A stretch of 64,000 bases of DNA from Atrichornis clamosus. Its lineage: Eukaryota; Chordata; Aves; Passeriformes; Menuridae. Both the position numbers and the translations under genes were made by a program. This document shows, one piece after another, positions 1-11,507 of this stretch. The stretch lies in the NCBI GenBank assembly GCA_013400975.1, contig WBMZ01014014.1:1-64000 (forward strand), given 5' to 3'. Within the stretch, counting starts at the first letter, position 1; each line of letters begins with the position of its first letter. The notes under the pieces were generated by a model. The model saw only the letters and a program-made list of their open reading frames with translations, made no database searches and had not been told where the DNA came from.

Positions 1-15
1 ATATATATATATATA
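1..15. repeat. (AT)n microsatellite at window edge
   Basis: The window opens inside a perfect alternating AT tract, so the full length of the repeat lies outside the window. It is an ordinary simple repeat with no visible association to a gene. Confidence 0.9.
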
Positions 16-3000
16 AAATCTATGAAATCACCGAACTGCAGATGTGTCTTTCCCTGTAGTAATATTCCATTGCAAGAAGTAATAAACTTTGCTGTTGGTT
101 GAAGCTTTTCAAGCAAAGGAGAGTGTTAACCTATTAGTCTTAGCTCTAAAATTTGGCAGTAACTTAAACCAGGTCAAATAGGGCTGGAATTGCCAGCCCC
201 TCTGTGCAAGAAGTCATTTCTGTATAAAAGTAACAAGGCACATTTCTCCACTCACCAGGGAAGTCACGGAAAAAGCAAAGTAACTAGTGTGTGCGCTTGA
301 TAGAAACAGCAGGGGGGAGGAAAAATGCTACATATTTTCCATATGTGCAACTTCGAGAAATCACAGAAGGAATAGTACCAAGAGGTAAGTTTGCTTTGCA
401 GTTTTTTAGACAGGTAAGCAAGGCAGACAGCAGAGCATGCTGGTGGGTCAGTCGGGGCAAAGAGATCCACTGTCCAACACAACGCTTCACGTCTTTAAGA
501 AATTAATTTAAACCAGATACTATTTGTCAAGTTGTTCTGCTATCTACTGTGTTCAGAATTTCTCTGGCTACCACCCCATTTATTGGTGTGGCAGCAAATT
601 AGAAAAAAAATGTAAGAAGAAATCTCTGAAGCTCATTCTGAATTTTAGGAATAAAATCTGTGTTTAGAGGACACTTTGCTTTCTGTAGGATCCACTGTAT
701 GCTAAGATATTCACAGGCGATACTGACAATGATGATTGAAAAAGATTATGCTCTCACTCTCTTAATTCTGATTAGATTACTAGTTTTCAAGTTTCACATG
801 GAAGCTCCAAGTATTTCCTGGTTTATGGGCAGAACACATAAAGGAGTTTGTTACTCATGCTAGATCTAGACCTGTAACATTTTATTAATTCAGATTTTCA
901 TCTGGATAAAAGCCTTCTTTATATCCTTACTAACTTACCTGTACCTAAGACAGGCACAGTCAATTTGAGTTTCTATTTGTCTTAACATTCACTTAAAGGA
1001 CTGAAAACTTGTTTTCTAATTGCAGGACTGGAATTCCGTTAGGAGGGCAGCCAAGGCAATTAAAAAAGCACAAGCCAAGTGTTCACACTGGATTGAAATG
1101 AATTTCTACCTGTTGCTCCAGTTTCATTTTTTGTCTAGTACTTTCAGCAGAAGTACATAGGATGAGTCTGGTTTAGAATGACCTTCCCCATGGAAAAAAA
1201 AAAAATCACATTTTTCCATAAATCATACATGCAAAATTCTTTGCCACGGCAAGTAGCTTGAAATCTGTAACTCCAGGTAAAGATTCTCTAGGTAGTGGAC
1301 TCAAACGTTACTAGGCCTTCAAAGCGGCTTGTTGAGAGGCTTAATTACCTCCATTACTGGTTACTTCAAAGTGTTGACAAGATCTTTAAATATTTCCTGT
1401 ACCAGTTAGCATCCTAATGTGCTTACCAAGGTGTGTTTTAATTAATGTTGGTCTTGGACTACCAGGGAACATATACCTAGTGATACGGCTGCCTGGGGCC
1501 ACGAATGGAATGAATTAGCATTATTGAACTGCCTGAAGATATGTATCAGTTTCCTCTAAAACAAACAGCTACCAAATCATGCCCCAAAATGTAGAACCAG
1601 ACTCTTCATATTCAGGTTCTAGCTCGTTGTTACACAATTGTATGAAGTTTCAGTAGGGCACTGCATTAGTAAGTGGAATCCTAATGCCTTTTTTTATTTC
1701 AGCGACTTTGGGTTTAATTCTACATTTAGAAGAGTTCACTTACTATTTCCTTCTGGATGCTATCTGGATGAATTCTTCACATATGTGGCTAAGCTTTTGC
1801 TTGGTATCTCTACTGCTTTTTGTTGAGAAAATTACGACAGTAGCTCTGCTTATTTCTGTCATAACTAAACCAAGGGAAGTATCAGAAAGAGCTCTCCTCC
1901 ACTGGCTTTAATGTGATCCCCCTTTCCTGTCTGACTAGTTTGTGTGGCTCTGGTTGAATTATTCACTGGACCCTGGGCACCTCAAGACATGATTTTGCTC
2001 ATCATCATGATGAAACAAGGTCTGAGCATCTTCAATTTAACTCCATCTCCACTAACCTACTGAATAAAATTTACCTGCTCTGTAACAAGGTACTACAGTT
2101 ACAAGCGCACTGGCTCAAGGTACAAGAAGGAAAAGATTTTTGAATCAGGAATGTATATTTCAATTGAATGACCTCTAGATGAGGGTTAAGTTGTTCTGAT
2201 ATAGATTTAGGTATTTCTGATAACATCAAGGAGTCATCTATGATCACTGCAGCAACAAAACTTCTGAACTGTACACTTTAAATAGAGTACTAAGCAAATA
2301 ATAAGCAGACATCAATTTAGACAGAAATGATAATGTTATGGCACAGCTTGCTGTCTTTATGATCTTCCTTAATGCTAAGTTTTTCAGATAAAGGTTTTTG
2401 CATGTACTGTAAATATTTCAAGATTGAAATGTTAGACCTTCAGAAATGTATTTTAAAATATTTTAATGCATTAATATTTCTAAATAATAACATAAATGGA
2501 AACATATGTGATATACAGTATCTGCATATTTTTATACTTCTGTTAATGTAGGTTTTTCCTGGGTTCTTTTGGTATAAGGTTATAAAAACAGTAAAATATT
2601 GTGTGCAGAAATGCTGGAGAGAGTAAAGGGTTTTGAAGATCTAATTCCACCCCTTACTATCACCCACAAAGTACTGCCACCTTGTGTATATAAATTATAC
2701 CTATATAACCTGAATCTGAGTCAGTCCATAAAACAGTGCTGGTTTTCTCCTAAGAAGAAATCCTGCAAGTGTGAATAAAATCTTTTTTTGTCACATCAAG
2801 GAAGGACATGGTTGCAGTCACACTGTGACTAGAGCACGAAGAGCTACAACTGGTATAGAAGTTGATGTTTTTTAGAACACTCCTCTTAGTATTCATCAGA
2901 AGTAATTAATTTCAAATATATCTGCCTTTCAGTCACTCTGACTCAGATATTCCATAGGATATTACAATTATTAGAGGCAGTGTGAATCTTCTGCCCATAG

Positions 3001-3180
3001 GTCATCTTGAATTCAAATTCAGGTAACTAGCTAATAGTGATTTCTTGCCAGTGTGTAAGAAAAGGTGGGCCCTGATTTAAAATGAATTTTAATGCATTTT
3101 ATTTTAGATATAAAGTACAGTTGTTAATTGATAAAATAGAAGATCAGTGTTTCAGTGAAATGGATACAACATAAAAGGCA
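16..3180. other. AT-rich flank downstream of the proposed minus-strand gene
   Basis: I see no gene or repeat that I can name here. Short frames on both strands are uninterrupted for at most 60 to 75 codons and look like chance. A splice-like motif pair on the minus strand at about 253-292 gives a 40-bp frame with no partner. If the poly(A) signal at 3202-3207 is used, this stretch is intergenic DNA past the 3' end of the gene. Confidence 0.5.
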
Positions 3181-3201
3181 CCTTAAAATAATCCATAAGC
3201 C

Positions 3202-3207
3202 TTTATT
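3202..3207 (-). promoter_or_regulatory. Possible poly(A) signal AATAAA of the minus-strand gene
   Basis: The minus strand reads AATAAA here, about 320 nt past the proposed stop codon at 3529-3531. A GT-containing stretch follows on the minus strand near 3145-3175. The spacing suits a short 3' UTR with cleavage near 3180. AATAAA is frequent in AT-rich DNA; another copy lies near 3100, so this assignment depends on the terminal exon being real. Confidence 0.3.
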
Positions 3208-3528
3208 ACTGTCATATGCTGTTAGAACCATAATCCACAATCTTTAGCACGGTAAGAGAAACTGAGATCATGCTAAGTATTTGCAAGTGAGACAGATCTA
3301 GGTGAAACCCAGGTAATTCTTCAGCTGAATATGGATTTGAAAACTTTTCTGTCCTTTAATAACTTTGTTAGTGTAGGAATCAAGAAACAGCCATAATTCT
3401 TGCCCATCAGTTGGCATCAGCTATCAACTCCCAATACATTATTCTGAATCACTTTCGTTCTCTATCAGTGTAAAAAATTATGAGAGCAATGTCTGTCCTT
3501 GCAAAAAATACCAGTGATTATAGTAATC

Positions 3529-3569
3529 TCAGATGTTGGCTTCTTGTGTGCCTCTCTTGAGCCTCTCAA
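3529..3569 (-). CDS. Candidate terminal coding exon with stop (minus strand)
   Basis: On the minus strand a long pyrimidine run ends in CAG just before 3569, which is one of the strongest acceptors in the window. Entered in phase 1 from the exon at 7164-7253, the frame reads V-ERLKRGTQEANI and then TGA at 3529-3531. The previous exon ends KEQRE, so the joined tail is a charged, helical C-terminus. The alternative phase-0 reading stays open past this point to a possible donor near 3511 and cannot be excluded. The 3' UTR would run to about 3180. I do not recognise the protein. Confidence 0.35.
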
Positions 3570-6500
3570 CTGGACACAGAAAAAAATTTCCCTCCTCCCT
3601 TCAGCCAGTTTCTTTTTACCAGCAGTAACCTGGTGATTTCTAAAATGTCTCTACTTTTCAGTGTGGCTGTCTTTGTGAGAAATGCTTGGACAAAGCTGGA
3701 TAACTTTGCCTTCACTGCCACCCTCTGGGCTCCTTACTTCAAAAATAAGACTATGAGCCATGGCATAGAGATTTCAGGATGCTTTGACACTTACTATCTT
3801 GCACAAAGTATTAACAATTGTAGCACCTACTTACATAGCACCTTTCTCCTCTAAAAAGATCTCTGTCAAATGGCTTTACAGATCTCTTGGTTACATTGCA
3901 GCACAAATTTAAAACCAAGAGCAGTTAGAATCGTTTTAACCCTAGAAATAAGGATAAGCCTCCACTATTATATAATAATGATATCATCTAAATTTTCACA
4001 ACTTATTTGTGACTGCAGATAAGGACATGTACTATTGCTGAGAGCTTACCATTTACATCCTCATTTCTGTTACAAGCATCAAAACCTTACTGAAAATCTG
4101 AAGTCTGCAGGGTCCACTTTTATTTCACCAAGTTACACAGTTTCACCACCACAAGTTCCCGTACTTAATATATGGTTATAATACTGTTTGTTAAAACATC
4201 TGAGAAGCTTAATGGGGTTTTTGTTTGCTTGCTTTCGGTTTTGGAGCATTTTTTACAAAAAATCAAAGAGGCAGTGGTAAAAAGGAGCCCACACAGACTT
4301 GGGCTGCAGCAGAGGAAAAACTCTTGAAATGAAACTCTGTGTCCACTTCCTCCTGCTGTCTTAGGTAATCACTGTGTGCTGTAGCATTAAATCACTACAA
4401 AGAATTAAATCACTACAAAGGAGGCTGTAGTCTGAGATGGCTCGGAAGGGTTGGCAGCTACAAGCTTCAGTTTCTATTGGAAACTGACTGAAGAGCTGGA
4501 ATGGGAAACTAGTTATTCTTTTTGCCTTCTTAACCATGACCTTCTCTCCCCTCCAGCATCCACTATGTCAACTTACCCCCAAAATTATTTTCATTTGTAC
4601 TCATCCAGACTAACTTTGTTTAATGTGTGAAATGACAAGAGTTTGAAAGTTACTAAGGGTGAAAATAGCGATGTTTGTCAAAAACAGTGAAAAAGAATTT
4701 TTAGGTTATGTCATATAGTGGGAGCTTTTGATTTCCTACACTATTTGGAAAACTGCTTTAACCAGGTAGGTCTATTAGAAAGAGCCATAAAATAAGAATT
4801 TATACCTATAATCAATTAAAGGAAAAGCTAGGCAGATGGGTAACAAAGAATTACAGTTTTCTGCAATTCTCCAAGTATTGAAGTCTTGGGAGAAGAAGTG
4901 AGGCTCTGCAAACATCCAACATTTAATTTATGTTTCTCCTCTCACCACAACAAAATATGGTATAAAAACAAAGTAGATTAATCTACTTCCTGGGTTTATA
5001 TATAACACGGTTCTACATTTTGTTTGTGCCTCATATAAGATCATTCAGTTATGATCTCAGTGATTTGTGTAAACCAGCAAAACTCCACTCGTTCCAGTAA
5101 CTCTTTCTAGGCCTCTCAACCCCACAAGTTCAAACAAGACAGAAGTGGCCAGTAATCTTTAAAAGCACTCAAATTAGAGTCAAAGGCGTATAAATATTCT
5201 TAATAAGCTGTTCTTAAGGATTTTCAAATACTTCAGCAGTGGTCTTTGAAGACAGTCGCAATAATGCAATTAACAACTTATTATCATACTTTGTAATCTG
5301 CTACAAACTCACAACTCAAATACTGGCATCTGAAAGGAAAAAAAAAGGGATGAAAATAAGTTATTGTTTTTCCTCTTTCATAGAAAAGAAAGCAGGAGGA
5401 AAGATATAATCCATGAAAAGCTTCCAAAACTGCAGACGTAGGTAAATAAAACAGTGTAATATATTAACCAAGTGACAAGAAAAAGAAACAAAAAAGACAG
5501 AAGACATGAGGAAAAAGTGCATTTCTTAGTATAAAAATAAATTAGCTAGATAATGTTCTATGTAGGAAAAAAACATTTGAAGAAAATAATGTTTAAAAGA
5601 ATGCCTTTGGAAACAGTGGTATTAAAAATCAAAGATAAAATTGAGGGGTTTAATTTATGTGTTTAGTCTACCAGTCAAGAACCCAGATGGTTATACTGCA
5701 TCTTATGGCTGCTGGAAAAATGCAAAGGCATAGAAGTGATGTCATTGTAGATTTTCCCCTGCAACTGCACAATATATCCATGTATTTCCCAAACACACTG
5801 TGAGGCCTTATTAAAGGTTTCAGGGTTATTTTAAAGATCTTATACAGGGCAAAAAAATAGCTGCTCACAATCCTGTTTCAGCTCATTATCATAAGCAAAA
5901 ATACAACCTAAAAAAAAAAAGAAAACCAACATAAAGCACTCCCAAACCCCCTATACGTAATTCCAGGAAGAAAAAAAGAAAATATTCTACCTTTTAGAAA
6001 TAATGAAAAGGTATTTACAGTTCTTATAAAGAAATGGTTACAAGTTAGTTACTTTGAAAATAAAAAAACCAACAAAGACTTTTTTCTGCTGAATGACATT
6101 CAACATAGTTGTTCCCATTTTCTGTGCAACTACAGAAAATCAAGCAAAAAAACCAATGAAAAATAATTAACAGAAATTACATATGCTATGTAAGAAGTAT
6201 TACAGAGATCTTGATACAGTAACAGTTCATGTTTTTGGACAGCAGTTTGAGCCAAGTATTAACTTTAACATCTACGTTTGTACACATGCAAATACATTCA
6301 CAAATACACAGCTTCCCAAGCATCTCTATGAATAAAGGATAAATATGTATAACAATGCATGTAAATTAAAAATTGAATTTTTTATTTGAAAATGTAAGTT
6401 GCCACATAGTCAAATGAAAGAATTTGTCAAATGTGACAAGGAGACAAAAAAAAAGACACGTGCACAAATGAGATGCAGAACTAAATTTATCAGAAGAATT

Positions 6501-7163
6501 TTACATGAACTTGCCTTCCTTTGGTATTTAGCTGCAAGTGAGGGGCAGGCATGCAGACTTTACATTTCTGTTCAAAACTTAGAAAACTGCAGAGAGCTGT
6601 TGCATAACAGCACCCTGAGTGCGTTTTTACTGTCACTCAGTTCAAAAGTAAGATTTCCTCCTAGTCCTCCAGAAAGATGTCAACACTTTCTCAAGTGTTT
6701 CATGCTGACACTCATGTTTCAGAAAACTGTAGCAGCAATCAGCAGCCAAGAAAGCAGCTGAAATTCTGAATCTTAAAACATATAGCAGGAATGCATGAGA
6801 CAGAAGAAAATCAGTCCAGCTTTCCTGAAAAGGTGGGAAGTTCAAAATAAACGACAGAGGCTGCTATCTGTACCAGATCAAAGGGCTTCAAGCCATGAAT
6901 TAGAGGTTGCCTGCTCCATACAGATAACCCTCACATAGGAGGATGAGCATCCTTTTAAAATCCTCACAGAAAGTCAGTAAAAATCAAGATTCCAAATGAA
7001 GCTCAGCACATTGTGTATCATACATTTAGACATGTGTCAGAGCCAATAACAGTTTACTGCAGAAATAAATATAGCAAATATGATTTGCCTTCTACATATG
7101 CCTTTTTAAAAAAAGTCACAGCCTCTTAACATCAGTTCATTTATTTCACATAGAAAAAAATAC
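3570..7163. other. Proposed last intron; AT-rich, no named element
   Basis: This holds the 18-bp tandem duplication at 4386-4421 and an isolated exon-like segment at 5290-5329 with a very good acceptor but the wrong phase. The remainder, including a 120-codon plus-strand frame at 6399-6761, shows no recognisable domain. I see no CR1 or LTR sequence. Confidence 0.4.
4386..4421. repeat. 18-bp tandem duplication, two copies
   Basis: The unit attaaatcactacaaaga is present at 4386-4403 and again at 4404-4421, differing only in the last base. The near identity in otherwise diverged DNA suggests a recent slippage or duplication event. Confidence 0.9.
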
Positions 7164-7253
7164 CTTCTCTTTGCTCTTTCTGGAACAAAAACTTTAATGC
7201 AATTCCTTTTAAGTGTATTGAAAGCAGATGCTTCAGTTGTCTGGTTTTTATAA
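7164..7253 (-). CDS. Candidate coding exon, 90 bp (minus strand)
   Basis: The acceptor follows a TTTTATCTTAG run at 7254 and the donor is AAG|GTATTT at 7163. In phase 1 to phase 1 the frame is open and reads IKTRQLKHLLSIHLKG followed by IALKFLFQKEQRE. Leucines, isoleucines and basic residues are spaced as in amphipathic helices. The upstream candidate at 7764-7800 ends on a single G, giving V at the junction, and the downstream terminal piece also starts in phase 1. A second frame, entered in phase 2, is also open but looks less protein-like and conflicts with its neighbours. No family is recognised. A helical-repeat scaffold fits, but that is inference. Confidence 0.4.
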
Positions 7254-7763
7254 CTAAGATAAAATATGTTGCTTTATGTATAAAAATAGGAGTATTTCTA
7301 ACAGTAAGGTTATTTGCCAGTTGAACTGAAGAGAAAACCTCTTGACAGCAGGATTTTAAGAAAAAAAAATTAAGGATAATTCAGCTAAAAATGCCAAATA
7401 GGGGAACACTCTTGAACCACTTTTCATTAATTACTGGAATCATAAAAATATCCTTATATTTAACAGTACATTGGCTGTTGTCAGAAGTCGGGAATGTTCT
7501 TTCACAGTGGAAAGAAGAATTAATAAACCGTCGTACAAGTACTGACTGTTCCAAACTGTATTTCAGAGAGAGACTGGCAACCGGCTTTCATTAGAGGAAG
7601 TCATATAAAAGACATCAAGAACTATTGGAGAAATCTATTATTCCACGGAGATCCATTCTGCCTGAAGCTGGGTATTGAAAACATCTTGTTTTCAGTGTTT
7701 CATGGCAAACCTATACAAACATCATAAGTTTCAGACACTTTAGGGTACATGGGAAAGCATTAC
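7254..7763. other. Proposed short intron, about 510 bp
   Basis: This AT-rich DNA lies between the exon candidates at 7164-7253 and 7764-7800. I see no repeat or alternative exon in it. Confidence 0.35.
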
Positions 7764-7800
7764 CTGAAGAAAGTGGGGTATCCATACTTTTACATAGTTT
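7764..7800 (-). CDS. Candidate short coding exon, 37 bp (minus strand)
   Basis: The acceptor is CTCTTACAG at 7801-7803 and the donor TTCAG|GTAATG at 7763. Entered in phase 0 it reads KLCKSMDTPLSS and leaves one base, which completes V with the next exon. It follows the candidate at 11474-11507, which ends in phase 0. At 37 bp the open frame carries little weight, since a second frame is open too. Its place in the phase chain is the main support. Confidence 0.28.
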
Positions 7801-9902
7801 CTGTAAGAGCTGTTGGAGATTTACAGCTATACTGAACTTTGTGTTTGAAATAAGACATTTTACTTTAGTCAGAACACTCCTAGAAAACTAAAAATTACTC
7901 CTGACATCTTGTCAAAAGTATTTGCAGTAGTATTTTGTCACAGATTTTCAGGAAGAAATAGATTTTTCCCTTCATCCATCTATTATGCAAGTGTTTTCGA
8001 TCTAACCATCTAGATTTTTTTTCAATGTCACGGAAAGAATGGACACAACTCTCACTTTTGCTCCCACACTCAACCCTTGTGTTGTGTTGCATATTCTGGT
8101 GCAAAGATCCTTTCGCATTTGGTTCAGGGCAGGGAGCATGTCCTATGCATGATTTCCTTCTCTATTTTCTTCGTTTACTTGGCTGTTCTAGTTTGATTCC
8201 TAACATTTCTCACTTTTCATCACCAGAAGGGACAACAATGCCTCCAGCCACAGTCAGGTCAGAAAGTGTAAGGGTGGAAGTTATCCACCTAGAAATCCAG
8301 GGTACAGCAATCCACAGGCTACCAAGACAGGTACTACAGGTATCAAGGTATTATATGTACCAGCCCCAATTATCTTTGGCACCATACAAAATGACAACAT
8401 CTACACAGAAACATGAGACAAACTGAAGTCCACTGAAGACACATTGTAATTAACAATCTACATTGGAAATAAAGGACCCTAGATCTTCATCTATGCATCT
8501 CAGTCTGTTTAAGAATCATGCCAGAAAAAGGAGCATCCTGGATTAGTATCTCCTTCTGTCAGGGGTCAAGGTTCCCCAGCCTATAAATATGTTCAATGCC
8601 ATCCTTTTACTTTTTAAACTATTTGGCTATGCCAACAAGTTAAAAACATCAAAAAAAATCAGTGGCTCTTTTCAGCTTTTGATAAACACACCCCTGAGTC
8701 TGCTGTATTCTTTTCTTCTCACCTTATCACCTGGCTGTTTGCCCTTTCTTCAACAAGCTCTGGAAGAAGCTATTCAGTCCTATGATTCTATGATATAAAG
8801 TGTGTTAGAGCAGAAAGATGAGGAAGATAACTGCTGACAAGTCCTCCTGACAGACAGATAAAAAAAGAATTCCACAGTTTGACCTCCAGGGCCTCATGGA
8901 TTTACTTTGTTGCTGGTTCAGATTCATGATGAATGATAAAGAAGTTTCTTCTGCCCAAGTGGAAACAAATACACAGTTCATCCAGCTTCACACTGGGATG
9001 AGCAAATTATTTATCTGTACTTTAACAAGCTGGAACCTAAAGAACAAGTAAGTGGCTCTTTCCATAGAGCAATATGAGGCCCACAGTATCTCCATAGGCT
9101 GTTATGTTAAATCATCCATTAACAACTCAGACAAAAGCCTTCAAATGTCCAGATCCTATATGAGGAGTAAAACTCTTTTCTTCTTTCATGAGTCTTGGAC
9201 AACCTACAGAAATCTGTAACAATGCAGTCAAAAACACCAGGTCACTTAAGCAGCTTGACTTGAAAGTCTGAAGAATAAAGCTTGTCAGGAGACTAGTAAG
9301 ACTGCTTACAAAAAAATTCTGAACATGTCCACATTATAGTTGCAATTATCTAAGCCAAAGGAAAAAAAAAGGCCTCTAAATATCAGACAACAAAAGTACG
9401 TTGCCATCTTAACTGATAACTACAAGAATAAAAAGGTATGAGAACAAAATGCTCACAGTCCAGATGTAACATTCTCTCTGCAAAATAGAGCATATTCACT
9501 GCCAGAGGAGCAAAGAAACAACCAATCTACAGGTTCTTACCCTTTAGCAACTCCTCAAAATGCCAGCTATACAAGTGAGTCTTTGGAGTTGAAATCTACC
9601 TCCACCATTTGCACCCACGTTCCTTGTGCTCCCTGAAGTCCATAGGTGTCAAGAGTAAATCTGTTCTTCTGAAAAAAGCTAACACAGTTAATAGTACCAT
9701 ACTGGGACTTAGGAAATGAAGTATTTTGATAACAAGGTTAAAAGAAAAGCCATGTAAGCCACCAAAAACCTCACGTGGTTTAACACACTGAAATGTTGCT
9801 AGCCTGCCCAATCTAATGTCATAGCCTGCCTCAGAAGGTGGGGCTACTGAGGTTCTTGTTCATAATACACCCCTTGGGGCAGTGAAACAACACTGAATGA
9901 CT
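7801..9902. other. Intronic stretch with a possible CR1 tail scrap
   Basis: This is AT-rich sequence in the proposed intron between 7764-7800 and 11474-11507. A 133-codon plus-strand frame at 8025-8426 shows no domain or codon pattern that I can support. The only recognisable repeat is the short CR1-like tail at 8776-8797. Confidence 0.4.
8776..8797 (+). mobile_element. Possible CR1 3'-terminal scrap
   Basis: The bases tatgattctatgat resemble the short ATTCTATG repeats that end avian CR1 elements on their sense strand. No clear CR1 body precedes it, so this may be a severely truncated copy or a chance match. Confidence 0.25.
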
Positions 9903-10479
9903 GGTTTTCATGTATATAAATGTGTCAGGTTTATTTTAGAACAATTTTAGTATGACAACCATGCTGATAACACAGTGGTATTTCAGTTGTTGCTGCAGTG
10001 AGCCTACCCCAAGTCAAGACCTGCTAACATGGAGGTGCACAGGGACCAGCTTGGGAGCGTGCCCGGGAGAGCTGACCTGAACTGGCCCAAGGGATATTCC
10101 ACAGCACAGAAAGTTATGCCCCGTACATAAACTGGGGGGGATTGACTAAGAGGGGCCCATCACTGCTGGGGGATGGGCTGGGCATCAGTCAGTGGGTGGT
10201 GAACAATCGTATTGTGCTTCATTCGTTTCTCTTGGGTTTTATTTCTCTCTCTCATCTTGCTGTCTCTCTTTTCATTACAACAGGAACAACAGAAAAAACA
10301 GCAGGAACACTACCATCACCACCACCACTACTACTGCTACTTTAATTAAATTATTAAACTGTTCTTGTCTCAACCCTCAGGTTTTACCTTCTTTCTGACT
10401 CTCCTACCCATCCCATAGTGAGGGTAGGCAGGGGTGCAAGCGAGTGGCTGTATGGTGCTTAGTTGCTGGCTGGGTGCCA
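9903..10479 (+). mobile_element. Degraded solo LTR, ERVL-like (plus orientation)
   Basis: The order of parts matches avian ERVL-type LTRs: a U3-like stretch with gctgataacacag, then gaactggcccaagggatattcc, a decayed TATA region near 10124-10131, and a poly(A) signal ATTAAA at 10353-10358 followed by gttcttgtctcaaccctcag. The 3' end reads gtggtgcttagttgctggctggg. TGACT occurs just outside at 9898-9902 and 10480-10484, which would be a 5-bp target duplication, although the left end lacks the usual TG. I see no internal retroviral genes nearby, so it is a solo LTR. Its left boundary is uncertain by tens of bases. Confidence 0.75.
10314..10341. repeat. Trinucleotide (ACC/ACT)n stretch inside the LTR
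   Basis: A run of CACCACCACCACTACTACTG triplets sits just upstream of the LTR poly(A) signal. Related LTRs often carry a triplet microsatellite at this spot, so it is best read as part of the element. Confidence 0.7.
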
Positions 10480-10484
10480 TGACT

Positions 10485-11473
10485 ATTTTCTACTTTTACA
10501 TGGTAAATTGGGCATTTTTTGGTACATCATCACTACTTAAAACGAATCCCAAAGCACTCAAAGTCAGATAAAGCTCAATAAATAAAAATTTTCTCTACAG
10601 AGAAGTCATACAGCTGAGCACGGCAAACTCACCATGCAAATGCTTACTGAAAAATATCCCAACCTGCCAGTAATCCTTCATTCACTGAGCTAGCCCAAAC
10701 CAGTGATGTTTCTCTGATATTTCAAGAACTGCTGCAACTACTGTGCACAGAAGTCCTCACCAAGTGAAGGTGACATGCCAAACAGATGCCTGAGCACAAC
10801 ATCTTGGCTGGTTTGAAGGGGTCTGTAAAGGCTATGCTGAACAGTGCACTTAGCTCCCACCTGGCTGCAGGGCAGCTCCATCCATGACCAAGTTTAAACC
10901 TCCACTGCCAAACACCATCACCAAAAGACCCTTCCACTGTCTGAGCACATTATGATGACCACCATGTTACTAAAGGAGTAATTCCCTTGCTTGGACAAGC
11001 CAGCATCTCTGGGAGATGACTATCAGCAGCATGGCTCCAGTATAACTGGGTATTTTCCCCATAACAGAAGTAAATGTGTCATGCAAGCCCCTTTTGGTCA
11101 CAGTACACAGGGGTATGAGCTGCTGAAACTCACAGTTAGAAAGCATTGGCTATTTGGCTAATCTGGACAGGTTTTAAGCCCTGGGGCTTAGTGATTCATT
11201 TCCTTTTATTGTCAAGGGAGAAGTTAACTATGAATGCATTTGTTAAATTCATGCATCTGTGAAAGCTACTGTAGCTCATTTAATAGTGTGTAAACTCAAC
11301 CCCCCAAAACATACAGACATTTTGCAATATAGTATCTGCTACATAAACCAAAGCAAAAATAATTTCTAGCAGGACATATTACACCAACGGTCACATTCCA
11401 AGTAAACCTCAAACATGCATGTGCTTTCACTAATTTCTGTGACCTGAGAAATGCTGCCTTTTCTCATTCATAC
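10485..11473. other. Intronic stretch, no element recognised
   Basis: I see neither a repeat nor an exon here. The minus-strand frame at 10722-10937 has no recognisable features. Confidence 0.4.
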
Positions 11474-11507
11474 CTCAATAAGCTTTACCATCAGCATCAC
11501 CAAATAG
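11474..11507 (-). CDS. Candidate short coding exon, 34 bp (minus strand)
   Basis: The acceptor is strong, with TTTGTTTCCCAGTTTCCTGTTCAG directly upstream on the minus strand; the donor is GAG|GTATGA at 11473. Only the frame entered in phase 2 is open. It reads YLVMLMVKLIE and ends in phase 0. The upstream candidate 31212-31284 ends on GG, so the join gives FFKG-YLVMLMVKLIE, continuing as KLCKSMD in the next exon. The segment is very hydrophobic but too short to be called a membrane span. The intron before it would be about 19.7 kb. Confidence 0.3.

Noticed and set aside
2543..2613. Minus-strand open segment after CTCTCTCCAG ending in TAA
   Set aside because: Would be an alternative terminal exon only if 3512-3569 were read in phase 0; the encoded text is less convincing and the chosen chain ends earlier.
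5290..5329. Minus-strand segment with excellent acceptor (TTTTTTTTTCCTTTCAG)
   Set aside because: In the phase required by the exon at 7164-7253 it stops after four codons; its donor is poor. It could still be an alternative last exon.
6399..6761. 120-codon plus-strand open frame
   Set aside because: No recognised motif and no supporting signals; likely chance in low-stop sequence.
8025..8426. 133-codon plus-strand open frame
   Set aside because: No recognisable domain, no splice or promoter context, and composition like the flanking noncoding DNA.
9541..9566. Minus-strand segment reading WHFEELLK with donor GTAAGA
   Set aside because: Acceptor lacks a pyrimidine tract and the phase does not fit between 11474 and 7764.
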